NCBI RefSeq assembly: GCF_002077695.1
Contig: NZ_MWUE01000013.1
Span: forward strand, 1 to 64,000
DNA: 64,000 bases
Reading direction: 5' to 3'
Source of the DNA: Pantoea latae
GTDB lineage: Bacteria > Pseudomonadota > Gammaproteobacteria > Enterobacterales > Enterobacteriaceae
This document shows, piece by piece, positions 30,075 to 40,422 of the stretch. The notes under the pieces are model-generated. The model saw nothing but the letters and a program-made list of their open reading frames with translations. It was not told where the DNA came from and ran no database searches. Made by a program: the position numbers and the translations under genes. Position 1 is the stretch's first letter; each line of letters starts with the position of its first letter.

Positions 30075-30926
30075 TTAAGACTGTTTGGACATTGCCGCTA
30101 CTTCAGCAGCGAAGTCGCTTTCGACTTTCTCAATGCCTTCACCCACTTCGAAGCGGATGAAGTTGATGACGTCAGCGCCCTGCTCTTTCAGCGCCTGGCC
30201 AACGGTTTTGCTCGGATCGATAACGAAAGCCTGACCGGTCAGAGAGACTTCGCCGGTGAATTTCTTCATGCGGCCTTCAACCATCTTCTCTGCGATCTCT
30301 TTCGGCTTGCCAGACTGCATCGCGATGTCCAGCTGAACCTGGTACTCTTTCTCAACCACTTCAGCAGAGACGTCTTCCGGCTTAACGAATTCCGGCTTGC
30401 TGGCAGCAACGTGCATAGCGATCTGCTTGATCAGCTCTTCGTTAGCGCCTTTCGCAGAGATCAGCACGCCGATACGCGCGCCGTGCAGGTATGAACCCAG
30501 CTGCTCGCCTTCCAGCACCGCGATACGACGGATGTTGATGTTCTCGCCGATTTTCGCGACCAGCGCCACGCGCTCTTCTTCGAACTTGGCTTTCAGCGCT
30601 TCAACGTCGGTGATGCGCTCAGCGGTCGCCGCGTCCAGCACTTTGTCAGCAAACGCCTGGAAACCGGCATCTTTCGCAACGAAGTCGGTCTGGCAGTTAA
30701 CTTCCAGGATCACGCCGTAGTTGCCGTCGATTTTGGTTTTGATCACGCCGTCAGCAGCCACGTTGCCTGCTTTTTTCGCCGCTTTGATCGCGCCGGACTT
30801 ACGCATGTTCTCAATCGCCAGCTCGATGTCGCCGTTCGCTTCGGTCAGCGCTTTTTTGCAGTCCATCATGCCCGCGCCAGTACGCTCGCGCAGTTCTTTT
30901 ACCAGTGCAGCGGTAATTTCAGCCAT
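30075..30926 (-). CDS. tsf: elongation factor Ts
   Basis: Exchanges GDP for GTP on EF-Tu. It has 283 residues, as in E. coli. The N-terminal ubiquitin-associated-like helix domain has [16 protein letters not shown], followed by the TDFVA motif ([10 protein letters not shown]) near 78-87 that contacts EF-Tu, then a coiled-coil subdomain. I chose the ATG giving [10 protein letters not shown]. Upstream in-frame sequence has no homology and crosses the rpsB-tsf hairpin. Confidence 0.98.
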   Translation of the reverse strand: MAEITAALVKELRERTGAGMMDCKKALTEANGDIELAIENMRKSGAIKAAKKAGNVAADGVIKTKIDGNYGVILEVNCQTDFVAKDAGFQAFADKVLDAATAERITDVEALKAKFEEERVALVAKIGENINIRRIAVLEGEQLGSYLHGARIGVLISAKGANEELIKQIAMHVAASKPEFVKPEDVSAEVVEKEYQVQLDIAMQSGKPKEIAEKMVEGRMKKFTGEVSLTGQAFVIDPSKTVGQALKEQGADVINFIRFEVGEGIEKVESDFAAEVAAMSKQS

Positions 30927-31036
30927 TCCAGAATCCTCGGTTCGTACCCCTGTGCTCGCGCACCAGGGCACCTGTTGCGGAAAATTACTCTGTCCCGCCC
31001 GCCAGATAAGGAGGCGTGACAGACGGAGATAAAATA

Positions 31037-31058
31037 AAGGGGCCAAGACTGGCCCCTT
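31037..31058 (-). terminator. rpsB-tsf intercistronic attenuator
   Basis: On the minus strand GGGGCC / GGCCCC around a short loop is followed by TTTATTTTAT, between rpsB and tsf. A partial terminator here would let more S2 than EF-Ts mRNA be made, or give a processed end; E. coli has a comparable structure from memory. Confidence 0.7.
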
Positions 31059-31106
31059 AACAGATTACATCTGATGTCTAAGGGCTCTTTGCCAGAGCGA
31101 ACCTTA

Positions 31107-31970
<864 letters not shown>

Positions 31971-32001
31971 TTAACGGCCTGACAGAGAATCGTCGGCGCG
32001 C

Positions 32002-32007
32002 TTTATA
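32002..32007 (-). promoter_or_regulatory. rpsB promoter -10
   Basis: On the minus strand TATAAA lies in TGTGGTATAAAGCGCGCC: an extended -10 followed by a GC-rich discriminator, typical of ribosomal-protein promoters under stringent/DksA control. Only a weak -35 (TGGCTT) is visible 17 bases upstream. It predicts a leader of about 160 bases. Confidence 0.7.
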
Positions 32008-32067
32008 CCACAACCCCGCTGCTGAAGCCAGAATTTGTTCAGCGCAGGGCCGCGCGACGCGAACTGT

Positions 32068-32096
32068 TTGGCTGCCTGGTTTTCGGCTGCTAACAT
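32068..32096 (+). promoter_or_regulatory. map promoter
   Basis: -35 TTGGCT (32068-32073), 17-base spacer, -10 TAACAT (32091-32096), 54 bases before the map ATG and divergent from rpsB. Confidence 0.5.
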
Positions 32097-32149
32097 GACA
32101 GCACATCGTTCATTATTGCTGAAATTTTCGGCAACTGCGGATTAATTTA

Positions 32150-32944
32150 ATGGCAATTTCAATTAAAACCCCTGAAGAAATCGAAAAAATGCGCGTCGCC
32201 GGCCGCCTGGCCGCCGAGGTGCTGGAGATGATCGCCCCGCACGTCAAACCCGGCGTGTCAACCGGCGAACTGGACCGCATCTGCCACGATTACATCACCA
32301 ACGAGCAGCACGCCATCTCCGCCTGCCTTGGCTATCACGGCTTCCCGAAATCGGTCTGCATCTCGGTCAACGAGGTGGTGTGTCACGGCATTCCCAGCGA
32401 CGATCGCCTGCTGAAGGATGGCGACATCATCAACATCGACGTCACCGTGATCAAAGATGAGTACCACGGCGACACCTCGAAGATGTTTATCGTCGGCAAG
32501 CCGACCATCCAGGGCGAGCGCCTGTGCCAGATCACCCAGCAGAGCCTCTATCTGGCGCTGCGTCTGGTGAAGCCGGGCATCCGCCTGCGCGAGCTGGGCC
32601 GCGCTATCCAGAAGTATGTGGAATCTCACGACTTCTCCGTGGTGCGCGAGTACTGCGGCCACGGCATCGGCAAAGGCTTCCACGAAGAGCCGCAGGTGCT
32701 GCACTATGACGCGGATGACGGCGGCGTGGTGCTGCAGGCGGGCATGACCTTTACCGTCGAGCCGATGGTCAACGCCGGCGACTACCGCATCCGCACCATG
32801 AAAGATGGCTGGACGGTAAAAACCAAAGATCGCAGCTTGTCCGCGCAGTACGAGCATACTATTGTGGTGACCGATAACGGCTGCGAAATCCTGACCCTGC
32901 GTAGCGATGACACCATCGACGCGGTGCTGGTCAACGAAGGGTAA
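32150..32944 (+). CDS. map: methionine aminopeptidase type I
   Basis: Removes the initiator methionine from nascent proteins. It has 264 residues, as in E. coli, of pita-bread fold. Metal ligands are visible: Asp97 (NIDVTV), Asp108 (YHGDTS), His171 ([12 protein letters not shown]), Glu204 (VEPMVN) and Glu235 (QYEHTI). It is divergent from rpsB with about 317 bases between them, which hold both promoters and the rpsB leader. A terminator separates it from glnD. Confidence 0.98.
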   Translation: MAISIKTPEEIEKMRVAGRLAAEVLEMIAPHVKPGVSTGELDRICHDYITNEQHAISACLGYHGFPKSVCISVNEVVCHGIPSDDRLLKDGDIINIDVTVIKDEYHGDTSKMFIVGKPTIQGERLCQITQQSLYLALRLVKPGIRLRELGRAIQKYVESHDFSVVREYCGHGIGKGFHEEPQVLHYDADDGGVVLQAGMTFTVEPMVNAGDYRIRTMKDGWTVKTKDRSLSAQYEHTIVVTDNGCEILTLRSDDTIDAVLVNEG

Positions 32945-32960
32945 TCCTCCCCCACTGATA

Positions 32961-32987
32961 AAAAGCCGGCCCTGCGCCGGTTTTTTT
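32961..32987 (+). terminator. terminator of map
   Basis: AAAAAGCCGGC / GCCGG hairpin followed by seven T, 16 bases after the map stop. It ends one base before an ATG in frame with glnD. Confidence 0.82.
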
Positions 32988-33011
32988 ATGGCTCAAGAAG
33001 AGAGAAGCGGT

Positions 33012-35666
33012 ATGAGCGCGATCCTGACGGATGAGGTCATTGACGGCCTGAAAGACTCCCCGGCGCACTGGGATGACGCGGCGCTAACCCGCGACAGCCT
33101 GAAGCAGAGGCTGGAAACCTTTAACGCCTTTCTCTCCACGGCGTTCGACGCTGGCGAATCGGCAGAAACGCTGATTGACGCGCGCACCCTGTTTATCGAT
33201 CGGCTGCTGCGCCGGCTGTGGCGCTTTTACGGCTTCGACGCGCAGCCCGCTATCGCGCTGGTGGCGGTCGGCGGCTATGGCCGCGGCGAACTGCATCCGC
33301 TCTCTGACGTCGACATCTTGATCCTGAGCCGCGATGCGCTCGACGAGGCCAACGCGCAGCAAACCAGCGAGCTGCTGACGCTGCTGTGGGATCTCAAGCT
33401 GGAAGTGGGCCACAGCGTGCGCACGCTGGAAGAGTGCTTGCTGGAGGGGCTCGCCGATCTGACCGTCGCCACCAACCTGATCGAGTCGCGCATGCTGACC
33501 GGCGACGTCGCGCTGTTTCTTGAGATGCAGAAGAACATCTTCAGCGAGGGCTTCTGGCCGTCGGCGACCTTCTACGCCGCCAAGATCGAGGAGCAGCAGG
33601 CGCGCCATCAGCGCTATCACGGCACCAGCTACAACCTGGAGCCCGATATCAAAAGCAGCCCAGGCGGCCTGCGCGATATCCATACGCTGCAGTGGGTGGC
33701 GCGCCGCCACTTCGGCGCCACCACGCTGGATGAGATGGTCGGGTTCGGCTTTCTCACCGAGGCGGAGCGCAACGAGCTTAACGAGTGCCAGGCGTTTCTC
33801 TGGCGCATCCGCTTCGCCCTGCACCTGACGCTGACGCGCTATGACAACCGCCTGCTGTTCGATCGCCAGCTTAACGTCGCGCAGCGCCTCAACTATCAGG
33901 GTGAAGGCAACGAGCCGGTCGAGCGCATGATGAAGGATTTCTTCCGCGTCACGCGCCGCATCGGCGAGCTTAACCAGATGCTGCTGCAGCTGTTCGACGA
34001 AGCGATTCTGGCGCTCTCCACCACTGAAAAGCCGCGTCCGCTGGACGACACCTTTCAGCTGCGCGGCAACCTGATCGACCTGCGCGACGAAACGCTGTTC
34101 GAGCGCGAGCCGCAGGCGATCCTGCGCATGTTCTACGTGATGGTGCGCAACGAAAATATTCGCGGCATCTACTCCACCACGCTGCGCCAGCTGCGCTACG
34201 CCCGCCGTCATCTCAAACAGCCGCTGTGTCAGATCCCGGAAGCACGCCAGCTGTTTATGGCGATTCTGCGCCATCCCGGCGCGGTGAAGCGCGCGCTGCT
34301 GCCGATGCACCGCCACAGCGTGCTCTGGGCCTATACGCCGCTGTGGGGGCATATCGTCGGCCAGATGCAGTTCGACCTGTTTCACGCCTATACCGTCGAC
34401 GAGCACACCATTCGCGTGCTGCAAAAGCTGGAGAGCTTCGCCAGCGAGGCGACGCGCCCGATGCATCCGCTCTGCGTCGAACTCTGGCCGCGCCTGCCGC
34501 AGCAGGAGCTGCTGCTGATGGCGGCGCTGCTGCACGACATCGCCAAAGGGCGCAACGGCGATCACTCGATTCTCGGCGCGCAGGACGCGCTGGAGTTCGC
34601 CGAGCTGCACGGCCTTAACTCGCGCGAGACGCAGCTGGTCGCCTGGCTGGTGCGCCATCATCTGCTGATGTCGGTGACCGCGCAGCGCCGCGATATTCAG
34701 GATCCCACCGTGATCCAGCAGTTCGCCGAGGTAATGCAGAACGAGAACCGGCTGCGCTACCTGGTCTGCCTGACGGTGGCCGATATCTGCGCCACCAACG
34801 AAACCCTGTGGAACAGCTGGAAGCAGAGCCTGCTGCGCGAACTCTTTTTCGCCACCGAGAAGCAGCTGCGGCGCGGCATGGAGAACAGCCCGGATCTGCG
34901 CGAGCGCGTGCGGCATCACCGCCTGCAGGCGCTGGCGCTGCTGCGCATGGACAATATCGACGAAGAGCGACTGCACCATATCTGGAACCGCTGCCGCGCC
35001 GACTATTTTCTGCGCCACACGCCCAACCAGCTCGCGTGGCACGCGCGCCATCTGATGGAGCACGATCTGCGCCAGCCGCTGGTGCTGGTCAGCCCGCAGG
35101 CGACGCGCGGCGGCACCGAGATTTTTATCTGGAGCCCGGATCGCCCCTATCTCTTCGCCACCGTGGCGGGCGAGCTGGATCGCCGCAATCTCAGCGTGCA
35201 CGACGCGCAGATCTTCACCAGCCGCGACGGCATGGCGATGGACACCTTTATCGTGCTGGAGCCGGACGGCAGCCCGCTGGCGCCGGATCGTCACGCCATG
35301 ATCCGCCAGGCGCTGGAGCAGGCGATCGCCCAGACCAGCTGGAATCCGCCGCGCACCCGCCGCGCCTCGGCGAAGCTGCGCCACTTCAGCGTCGACACCG
35401 AGGTCAACTTTTTGCCGACCCATACCGATCGCCGCAGCTATCTGGAGCTGGTGGCGCTCGATCAGCCCGGCCTGCTGGCGCGCGTCGGCGAAGTCTTCGC
35501 CGATATGGGCGTGTCGCTGCACGGCGCGCGCATCAGCACCATTGGCGAACGCGTCGAGGATTTATTTATTCTTGCTAACAGCGAACGGCGCGCCCTTGAT
35601 GCGGAAATGCGCAAAGCGTTGCGACAACGGTTGACAGAAGCCCTTAATCCAAACGATAAAGTGTGA
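33012..35666 (+). CDS. glnD: bifunctional PII uridylyltransferase/uridylyl-removing enzyme
   Basis: Primary glutamine sensor: uridylylates PII proteins when glutamine is low and removes UMP when it is high. It has 884 residues (E. coli 890). The nucleotidyltransferase motif [15 protein letters not shown] is near 90-105, the HD hydrolase motif HDIAKG near 512, and two ACT domains (about 700-780 and 815-880) sense glutamine. I chose the ATG at 33012, with GAGAAG upstream. The ATG at 32988 directly abuts the map terminator and lacks a ribosome site. The first 25 residues differ from E. coli. Confidence 0.95.
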   Translation: MSAILTDEVIDGLKDSPAHWDDAALTRDSLKQRLETFNAFLSTAFDAGESAETLIDARTLFIDRLLRRLWRFYGFDAQPAIALVAVGGYGRGELHPLSDVDILILSRDALDEANAQQTSELLTLLWDLKLEVGHSVRTLEECLLEGLADLTVATNLIESRMLTGDVALFLEMQKNIFSEGFWPSATFYAAKIEEQQARHQRYHGTSYNLEPDIKSSPGGLRDIHTLQWVARRHFGATTLDEMVGFGFLTEAERNELNECQAFLWRIRFALHLTLTRYDNRLLFDRQLNVAQRLNYQGEGNEPVERMMKDFFRVTRRIGELNQMLLQLFDEAILALSTTEKPRPLDDTFQLRGNLIDLRDETLFEREPQAILRMFYVMVRNENIRGIYSTTLRQLRYARRHLKQPLCQIPEARQLFMAILRHPGAVKRALLPMHRHSVLWAYTPLWGHIVGQMQFDLFHAYTVDEHTIRVLQKLESFASEATRPMHPLCVELWPRLPQQELLLMAALLHDIAKGRNGDHSILGAQDALEFAELHGLNSRETQLVAWLVRHHLLMSVTAQRRDIQDPTVIQQFAEVMQNENRLRYLVCLTVADICATNETLWNSWKQSLLRELFFATEKQLRRGMENSPDLRERVRHHRLQALALLRMDNIDEERLHHIWNRCRADYFLRHTPNQLAWHARHLMEHDLRQPLVLVSPQATRGGTEIFIWSPDRPYLFATVAGELDRRNLSVHDAQIFTSRDGMAMDTFIVLEPDGSPLAPDRHAMIRQALEQAIAQTSWNPPRTRRASAKLRHFSVDTEVNFLPTHTDRRSYLELVALDQPGLLARVGEVFADMGVSLHGARISTIGERVEDLFILANSERRALDAEMRKALRQRLTEALNPNDKV

Positions 35667-35737
35667 CCGCAATCGATTTACATACTTTTGCTGTCGGGAT
35701 GTGGCCCGACACGCACCAGAGAGATCAGGAAAAAATT

Positions 35738-36562
35738 ATGCAACAGTTACAGAGCGTTATTGAAGCGGCCTTCGAGCGTCGCGCCGAGATCACCCCAGCG
35801 AACGTGGACACCGTCACCCGTGAAGCCATCAACGAGGTGATCGCTCAGCTGGACAGCGGCGCGCTGCGCGTATCTGAAAAGATCGACGGCCAGTGGGTAA
35901 CGCATCAGTGGCTGAAAAAGGCGGTGCTGTTGTCGTTCCGCATCAACGACAACCAGGTGATGGAAGGCGCGGAAACCCGTTTTTACGACAAGGTGCCGAT
36001 GAAATTTGCCGGCTGGGACGACGCGCGCTTTAAAGCCGCCGGCTTCCGCGTCGTGCCGCCGGCCGCCGTTCGTCAGGGCGCCTACATCGCGCGTAATACC
36101 GTGCTGATGCCTTCCTATGTCAATATCGGCGCTTACGTCGACGAAGGCAGCATGGTTGATACCTGGGCGACCGTCGGCTCCTGCGCGCAGATCGGTAAAA
36201 ACGTGCACCTCTCCGGCGGCGTCGGCATCGGCGGCGTGCTGGAGCCGCTGCAGGCCAACCCGACCATTATCGAAGACAACTGCTTTATCGGCGCGCGTTC
36301 TGAGATCGTGGAAGGCGTGATCGTGGAAGAAGGCGCGGTGATCTCAATGGGCGTCTATATCGGCCAGAGCACCAAAATCTATGACCGTGAAACCGGCGAA
36401 GTGCACTACGGCCGCGTGCCGGCAGGCTCGGTGGTGGTTTCCGGCAACCTGCCGTCGAAAGATGGCAGCTACAGCCTCTACTGCGCGGTGATCGTGAAGA
36501 AAGTCGACGCGAAAACGCGCGGCAAAGTGGGCATCAACGAACTGCTGCGCACCATCGACTAA
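35738..36562 (+). CDS. dapD: tetrahydrodipicolinate N-succinyltransferase
   Basis: Succinyl-CoA-dependent step of the diaminopimelate/lysine pathway, supplying the peptidoglycan cross-link amino acid. It has 274 residues, as in E. coli. An N-terminal helical domain is followed by a left-handed beta-helix of hexapeptide repeats (about 105-240) with conserved [20 protein letters not shown], split as [10 protein letters not shown] and [10 protein letters not shown] chose the ATG giving [10 protein letters not shown]. It is 71 bases after glnD and has its own terminator. Confidence 0.97.
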   Translation: MQQLQSVIEAAFERRAEITPANVDTVTREAINEVIAQLDSGALRVSEKIDGQWVTHQWLKKAVLLSFRINDNQVMEGAETRFYDKVPMKFAGWDDARFKAAGFRVVPPAAVRQGAYIARNTVLMPSYVNIGAYVDEGSMVDTWATVGSCAQIGKNVHLSGGVGIGGVLEPLQANPTIIEDNCFIGARSEIVEGVIVEEGAVISMGVYIGQSTKIYDRETGEVHYGRVPAGSVVVSGNLPSKDGSYSLYCAVIVKKVDAKTRGKVGINELLRTID

Positions 36563-36570
36563 CGCCTTTC

Positions 36571-36600
36571 GACGGGCCGCTGCGGCCCGTCATCTTTTCT
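36571..36600 (+). terminator. terminator of dapD
   Basis: Perfect stem GACGGGCCGC / GCGGCCCGTC closed by T, followed by ATCTTTTCT, 8 bases after the dapD stop. Confidence 0.88.
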
Positions 36601-36786
36601 TTACACTTCCCCTCTTCCCGACCTGATTCGCGTGGCGAATTAACAGGTGCGTTTACTTTTTACCCAGGTCATAATCCGCGCCAGTTATCTCCCGTCGCGC
36701 CGTGTTCATCTCATTTGTTGTCTACAGTTATTTTTTGTGCCGTGAACACCGCTGCGCGCCTCTCTCTTTTTGGTGGAAAAATCGCT

Positions 36787-37179
36787 ATGTATGACAATCT
36801 CAAAAGCTTAGGCATTAACAATCCCGACGATATCGATCGCTACAGCCTGCGTCAGGAAGCCAACAACGACATCTTGAAAATTTACTTTCGCAAAGACAAA
36901 GGCGAGTTCTTTGCCAAGAGCGTGAAGTTTAAATATCCGCGCCAGCGCAAGACCGTGGTAGCCGACAACATTAATCAGGGATACAAAGAGGTGCAGGAGA
37001 TCAGCCCGAACCTGCGCTATGTGATCGACGAGCTGGATCAGATTTGCCAGCGCGATCAGGTGGAAGTGGATCTGAAGCGTAAGATCCTGGCGGATCTGCG
37101 CCATCTGGAGAGCGTGGTGACCAATAAAATTGCTGAGATCGAAGGCGACCTGGACAAGCTGACGCGCAATAACCGCTAA
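36787..37179 (+). CDS. yaeH: YaeH family protein (DUF3461)
   Basis: Conserved cytoplasmic protein of unknown function with 130 residues (E. coli 128). It is highly conserved: [38 protein letters not shown] (an Arg/Lys-rich patch) and a C-terminal helical coiled-coil-like region from about 85 to 128. I chose the ATG giving MYDNL; upstream in-frame codons lack homology. No terminator hairpin with a T run follows. Transcription may instead run into the structured element at 37180-37528. Confidence 0.93.
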   Translation: MYDNLKSLGINNPDDIDRYSLRQEANNDILKIYFRKDKGEFFAKSVKFKYPRQRKTVVADNINQGYKEVQEISPNLRYVIDELDQICQRDQVEVDLKRKILADLRHLESVVTNKIAEIEGDLDKLTRNNR

Positions 37180-37528
37180 CGCGCCTGGTGTTGCCTGCTA
37201 CAGAAGGCAACAGTGCCACTGCACCTTTTCTGCTGCCGGGCCGCGGCCCTTGCCAGCAGCGCACACGGAAGCTGGCCAGCAGGCTTGGGCCGCTCAGGGT
37301 CTGGCATTTCGCAGCGCTGAACAGAGTGAGTCTGCCAGGAGAGCCCGCAGGGATGCGGGCGAAAGGTGGGGCTGGAACAGGGATGTTCCATCCCCACCGG
37401 TCCGTCAGGCAGACGAATGACGTGAAGGGACCGCGTCAGCGGCGCGAGGACCGCCAGCCCCTGAGGGGCCCCAGCCGGCGTTATCTCCAAAGCTAAACTG
37501 ACAAGCATTACATGGCCTTTTTGTTGCC
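37180..37528 (+). ncRNA. unidentified multi-hairpin element, candidate structured RNA or repeat
   Basis: About 350 bases between the convergent genes yaeH and cdaR hold no convincing gene but many stem-loops on the plus strand. They are: GTTGCCT / AGGCAAC (37190-37211); TGCTG / CAGCA around a GGGCCGCGGCCC palindrome (37231-37258); GCCCGCA-GGGA-TGCGGGC (37343-37360); a 13-base-pair stem with GGAACA-GGGA-TGTTCC at its tip (37365-37398); GGTCC / GGACC with inner CGTCA / TGACG (37399-37432); and GCCCC / GGGGC (37457-37469). Two hairpins share an identical GGGA loop, and ACAGGGATGT fits the CsrA-binding consensus. Seven GGA-containing sites are visible. No promoter or T-run terminator is clear. 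It could be a Csr-type sponge RNA, a 3'UTR-derived RNA of yaeH, or a dispersed palindromic repeat; I cannot tell which. Confidence 0.45.
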
Positions 37529-38686
37529 CTAACTCTGCTCGTCCAGCTGCAGCGCCACATAGAGCAGCAGGCGATCGTCAAACTGGCTGAGATTCAGCCC
37601 GGTCAGCTCGGAAATGCGGTTCAGCCGGTACTCCAGCGTATTGCGATGAATAAACAGCGCGCGCGCCGTGGCGCTGGGCTGCACGTTGTGGGTAAACCAG
37701 GCGACCAGCGTGCGCCGCAGCAGGCCGTTGTTATCCATGCTCTTCAGCTTCGCCAGCGGGCGCGCCAGCTCATTCGCCTGCCAGCCGCCGCGCAGGCTGT
37801 CGAGCAGCACCGGCAGCACCAAATCCTGATAGAAATAGCTGCGCAGCTCCGGCATACGCTGCTTGCCGACCATCATGGTAGTGCGTGCGGTGCGGTAGGA
37901 GCGCGCGATGCTGCCCGGCCCGGTGAAATAGTTGCCAAGCGCGATGCGCATCCGCACCTGGCCGCTCTCCTTCATGCGCTGTAATAACTGGTCAACGCGC
38001 TTGCGGTGATCCTCCTGATCGTAGCGCCCGTGCGCATTCAGCGCCGGCTTCAGCACCACCATCTCCGTCAGGGAAACAATGGCGATCAGGTTGTCGCGCT
38101 CTGGCGTGGTGAGCAGCGTTTGCAGCTGCTGCAGCTCCGACATGGCGCTGTCGACGCCGAGCTGCCCGCTGTCCACCTCCACCACCGCCACCACGCGCGG
38201 CTGATGCAGATCGATGCCGAGACGCTGCGCCCACTCGGTCAGCTGCGGCGTCAGGGTCTCGCTGCGGATCAGATTCAGCACCAGCTCCTCACGCAGGCGG
38301 CTGTCCTGCGCCAGCATATGCAGCAGTCGGGTCTGCTCCAGCATCATCTCCGCCGTCATGCAGACCAGCTCGCCGTAGTGGCGCAGCGCCAGCGGATCGC
38401 CGGTGAGGCCAATGACGCCGACGATCTCACCGTCGATGCGCAGCGGCAGATTGATGCCCGGCCGCACGCCGTGCAGATGCTTCGCCACCGCCTCGTCGAT
38501 GTCCACCACGCGACCCTGCGACAGCACCAGCAGCGCACCTTCGTGCAATTCGCCAATACGCTCGCGATCGCCGCTGCCGATAATGCGGCCGCGCGCATCC
38601 ATCACGTTGACATTGCTGTCAATAATCTTCATGGTGCGCGCCACGATATCCTGCGCAAGGCGCGCATCAAGATGATAGGTTGCCAT
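37529..38686 (-). CDS. cdaR: carbohydrate diacid regulator CdaR
   Basis: Transcription activator of glucarate/galactarate/glycerate use in E. coli. It has 385 residues, the same as E. coli: an N-terminal sugar-diacid-binding domain (to about 135), a GGDEF-like middle region, and a C-terminal PucR-type helix-turn-helix with IHRNTLEYRLNRISELTG near 345-365. I chose the ATG giving MATYHLDARLAQDIV. None of the garD/garP/gudD target genes lie in this window. It is downstream of degP, past the degP terminator. Confidence 0.95.
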   Translation of the reverse strand: MATYHLDARLAQDIVARTMKIIDSNVNVMDARGRIIGSGDRERIGELHEGALLVLSQGRVVDIDEAVAKHLHGVRPGINLPLRIDGEIVGVIGLTGDPLALRHYGELVCMTAEMMLEQTRLLHMLAQDSRLREELVLNLIRSETLTPQLTEWAQRLGIDLHQPRVVAVVEVDSGQLGVDSAMSELQQLQTLLTTPERDNLIAIVSLTEMVVLKPALNAHGRYDQEDHRKRVDQLLQRMKESGQVRMRIALGNYFTGPGSIARSYRTARTTMMVGKQRMPELRSYFYQDLVLPVLLDSLRGGWQANELARPLAKLKSMDNNGLLRRTLVAWFTHNVQPSATARALFIHRNTLEYRLNRISELTGLNLSQFDDRLLLYVALQLDEQS

Positions 38687-38814
38687 CTGTTGATCCTGAC
38701 AGAGAGAGGAAGCTACAGCATACGCATGGCCGCGCAGCCAGGCATTGTGCAAATGCACAGAGCCAGGGCGGGATTTACCGATTTTGCGGCGCGGGTCACA
38801 CTCTGTCCGCGGCG

Positions 38815-38842
38815 AAAAAAAAGGCGGACCGCAGTCCGCCTG
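38815..38842 (-). terminator. terminator of degP
   Basis: On the minus strand GGCGGAC / GTCCGCC with loop TGCG is followed by eight T, 14 bases after the degP stop. Confidence 0.93.
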
Positions 38843-38856
38843 AGGGATAAAACGCG

Positions 38857-40287
38857 TTACTGCATCAGCAGATAGATGCTGCTGTCGCCGCGCTTGACGT
38901 TCAGCGCCAGCACCGAGGGTTTGGTGTCGAGGATTTTACGCAGCTCGCCGAGGTTGGCGACGCGCTGCTGGTTGACGCCGAGGATCACATCGCCTTTTTT
39001 CAGGCCGATGCGCGCCGCCGCGCTGCCAGGCTTCACGTTGTCGACGCGCACGCCTTTGTCGCTGCCGCTGTCGTTGCTGAGATCGGCGCCTTCGATGCCG
39101 GTGTAGATGGTGGCCGACTGCACTTTATCCTGGGTGCTCTGCTGCAGCTCAACGGTGACGCTAACCGGTTTGCCGTCGCGCAGCAGGCCGAGTTGCAGTT
39201 TGGTGCCAATCGGCAGCGAGCCGACTTCGGCACGCAGCGCGGCAAAACTGCTCAGCGGCTTGCCGTTCATCGACACCACCACATCGCCCGCCTTCACGCC
39301 CGCTTTCGCCGCGGCGGAGTTCGGCAGCACCTGGCTGACAAAGGCGCCGCGCTGCGCGTCGACCTTCATCGCTTTCGCCAGCTCGGAGTTCAGCTCAGCG
39401 CCAAGAATACCCAGTTCGCCGCGTTTCACCTGACCGAACTCCACCATCTGGCCGGTAAGGTTTTTCACCATATTGCTCGGAATGGCGAAGCCGATGCCGA
39501 TATTGCCGCCGTCCGGCGCGAGGATCGCCGTGTTGATGCCGATCAGCTCGCCGTTGAGGTTCACCAGCGCGCCGCCGGAGTTGCCGCGGTTAATCGCCGC
39601 ATCGGTCTGAATAAAGTTTTCGTAGTTTTCGACGTTAAGGCCGCTGCGTCCCAGCGCCGACACGATGCCCGAAGTCACGGTTTCGCCCAGGCCGTACGGG
39701 TTGCCGATCGCCACGGTGTAGTCGCCGACGCGCAGATTGTCGGAGTCGGCGATTTTAATCGCCGTCAGGTTTTTCGCGTCAATCAGCTGCACCAGCGCGA
39801 TATCGGAACGGGGGTCTTTGCCAATCACCTTACCGTCGTAGCGACGGCCATCGCTGAGCTGCACCTGAATTTTGGTGGCGTTGTCGACGACGTGGTTGTT
39901 AGTGACGACATAGCCTTTCTCGGCGTTGATCACCACGCCGGAGCCCAGCGCGCGGAATTTTTCCTGCTGGGTATTGGCGCCGTCGCCGCCGCCTGCGCCG
40001 CCCTGACACATCGGTGAACTCTGGAAAGGCGAACCGTCCTGGCAGAACGGCGAGTTATCGCCGAAGAACTGCTGGAACTGCTGCGGCAGACGCGGCGTTT
40101 TCACCGTGGTGCTGCCTTCGACGCTGATGCTGACCACCGAAGGCATCACTTTTTCCAGCATCGGCGCCAGGCTCGGCAGCTGCTGGCTGGTAGAAGAGGC
40201 GGATTCAGCGGCGAAAACGGCGGCAGGGCTTAACGCCAGGCCAAGACTGAGCGCCAGCGCGCTCAACGTTAAGGTGTTTTTTTTCAT
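38857..40287 (-). CDS. degP: periplasmic serine protease/chaperone DegP (HtrA)
   Basis: Degrades or refolds misfolded envelope proteins. It has 476 residues (E. coli 474). The signal peptide ends VFA|AES (26 residues). The trypsin-like domain has the catalytic His in VVTNNHVVDNA, Asp in DPRSDIALVQL and Ser in GNSGGALVN. The Q-linker loop contains a cysteine pair (FCQDG, PMCQG), as in E. coli. Two PDZ domains follow (about 280-370 and 390-475). I chose the ATG giving MKKNTLTLS. A sigma-E-type promoter precedes it. Confidence 0.97.
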   Translation of the reverse strand: MKKNTLTLSALALSLGLALSPAAVFAAESASSTSQQLPSLAPMLEKVMPSVVSISVEGSTTVKTPRLPQQFQQFFGDNSPFCQDGSPFQSSPMCQGGAGGGDGANTQQEKFRALGSGVVINAEKGYVVTNNHVVDNATKIQVQLSDGRRYDGKVIGKDPRSDIALVQLIDAKNLTAIKIADSDNLRVGDYTVAIGNPYGLGETVTSGIVSALGRSGLNVENYENFIQTDAAINRGNSGGALVNLNGELIGINTAILAPDGGNIGIGFAIPSNMVKNLTGQMVEFGQVKRGELGILGAELNSELAKAMKVDAQRGAFVSQVLPNSAAAKAGVKAGDVVVSMNGKPLSSFAALRAEVGSLPIGTKLQLGLLRDGKPVSVTVELQQSTQDKVQSATIYTGIEGADLSNDSGSDKGVRVDNVKPGSAAARIGLKKGDVILGVNQQRVANLGELRKILDTKPSVLALNVKRGDSSIYLLMQ

Positions 40288-40339
40288 TCGTATGAGTCTC
40301 ATCCAGTAATTAACGTCAGACCCTTGCTGTGGTCAGTTA

Positions 40340-40367
40340 TGAGATTAATCTTTTACCGCGAAGTTCC
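40340..40367 (-). promoter_or_regulatory. sigma-E promoter of degP
   Basis: On the minus strand -35 GGAACTT (40361-40367), exact for the sigma-E consensus, is followed after 16 bases by TCTCA (40340-40344), close to the -10 TCTGA/TCAAA. It lies 53 bases before the degP ATG. RseP, also in this window, controls release of sigma E. Confidence 0.8.
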
Positions 40368-40422
40368 AGCAAAAGTTTGCGCTAAAGGTAAAAATTTATT
40401 CTGGCTCTTTACAAAACTCGCG

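Noticed and set aside
37176-37508. 110-codon open frame on the minus strand across the structured element
   Set aside because: Composition is Pro/Ser/Arg/Cys-rich and low-confidence, it overlaps the end of yaeH, and the sequence is better explained by base-paired stems. Kept as a caution, since repeats of this kind are often annotated as hypothetical proteins.
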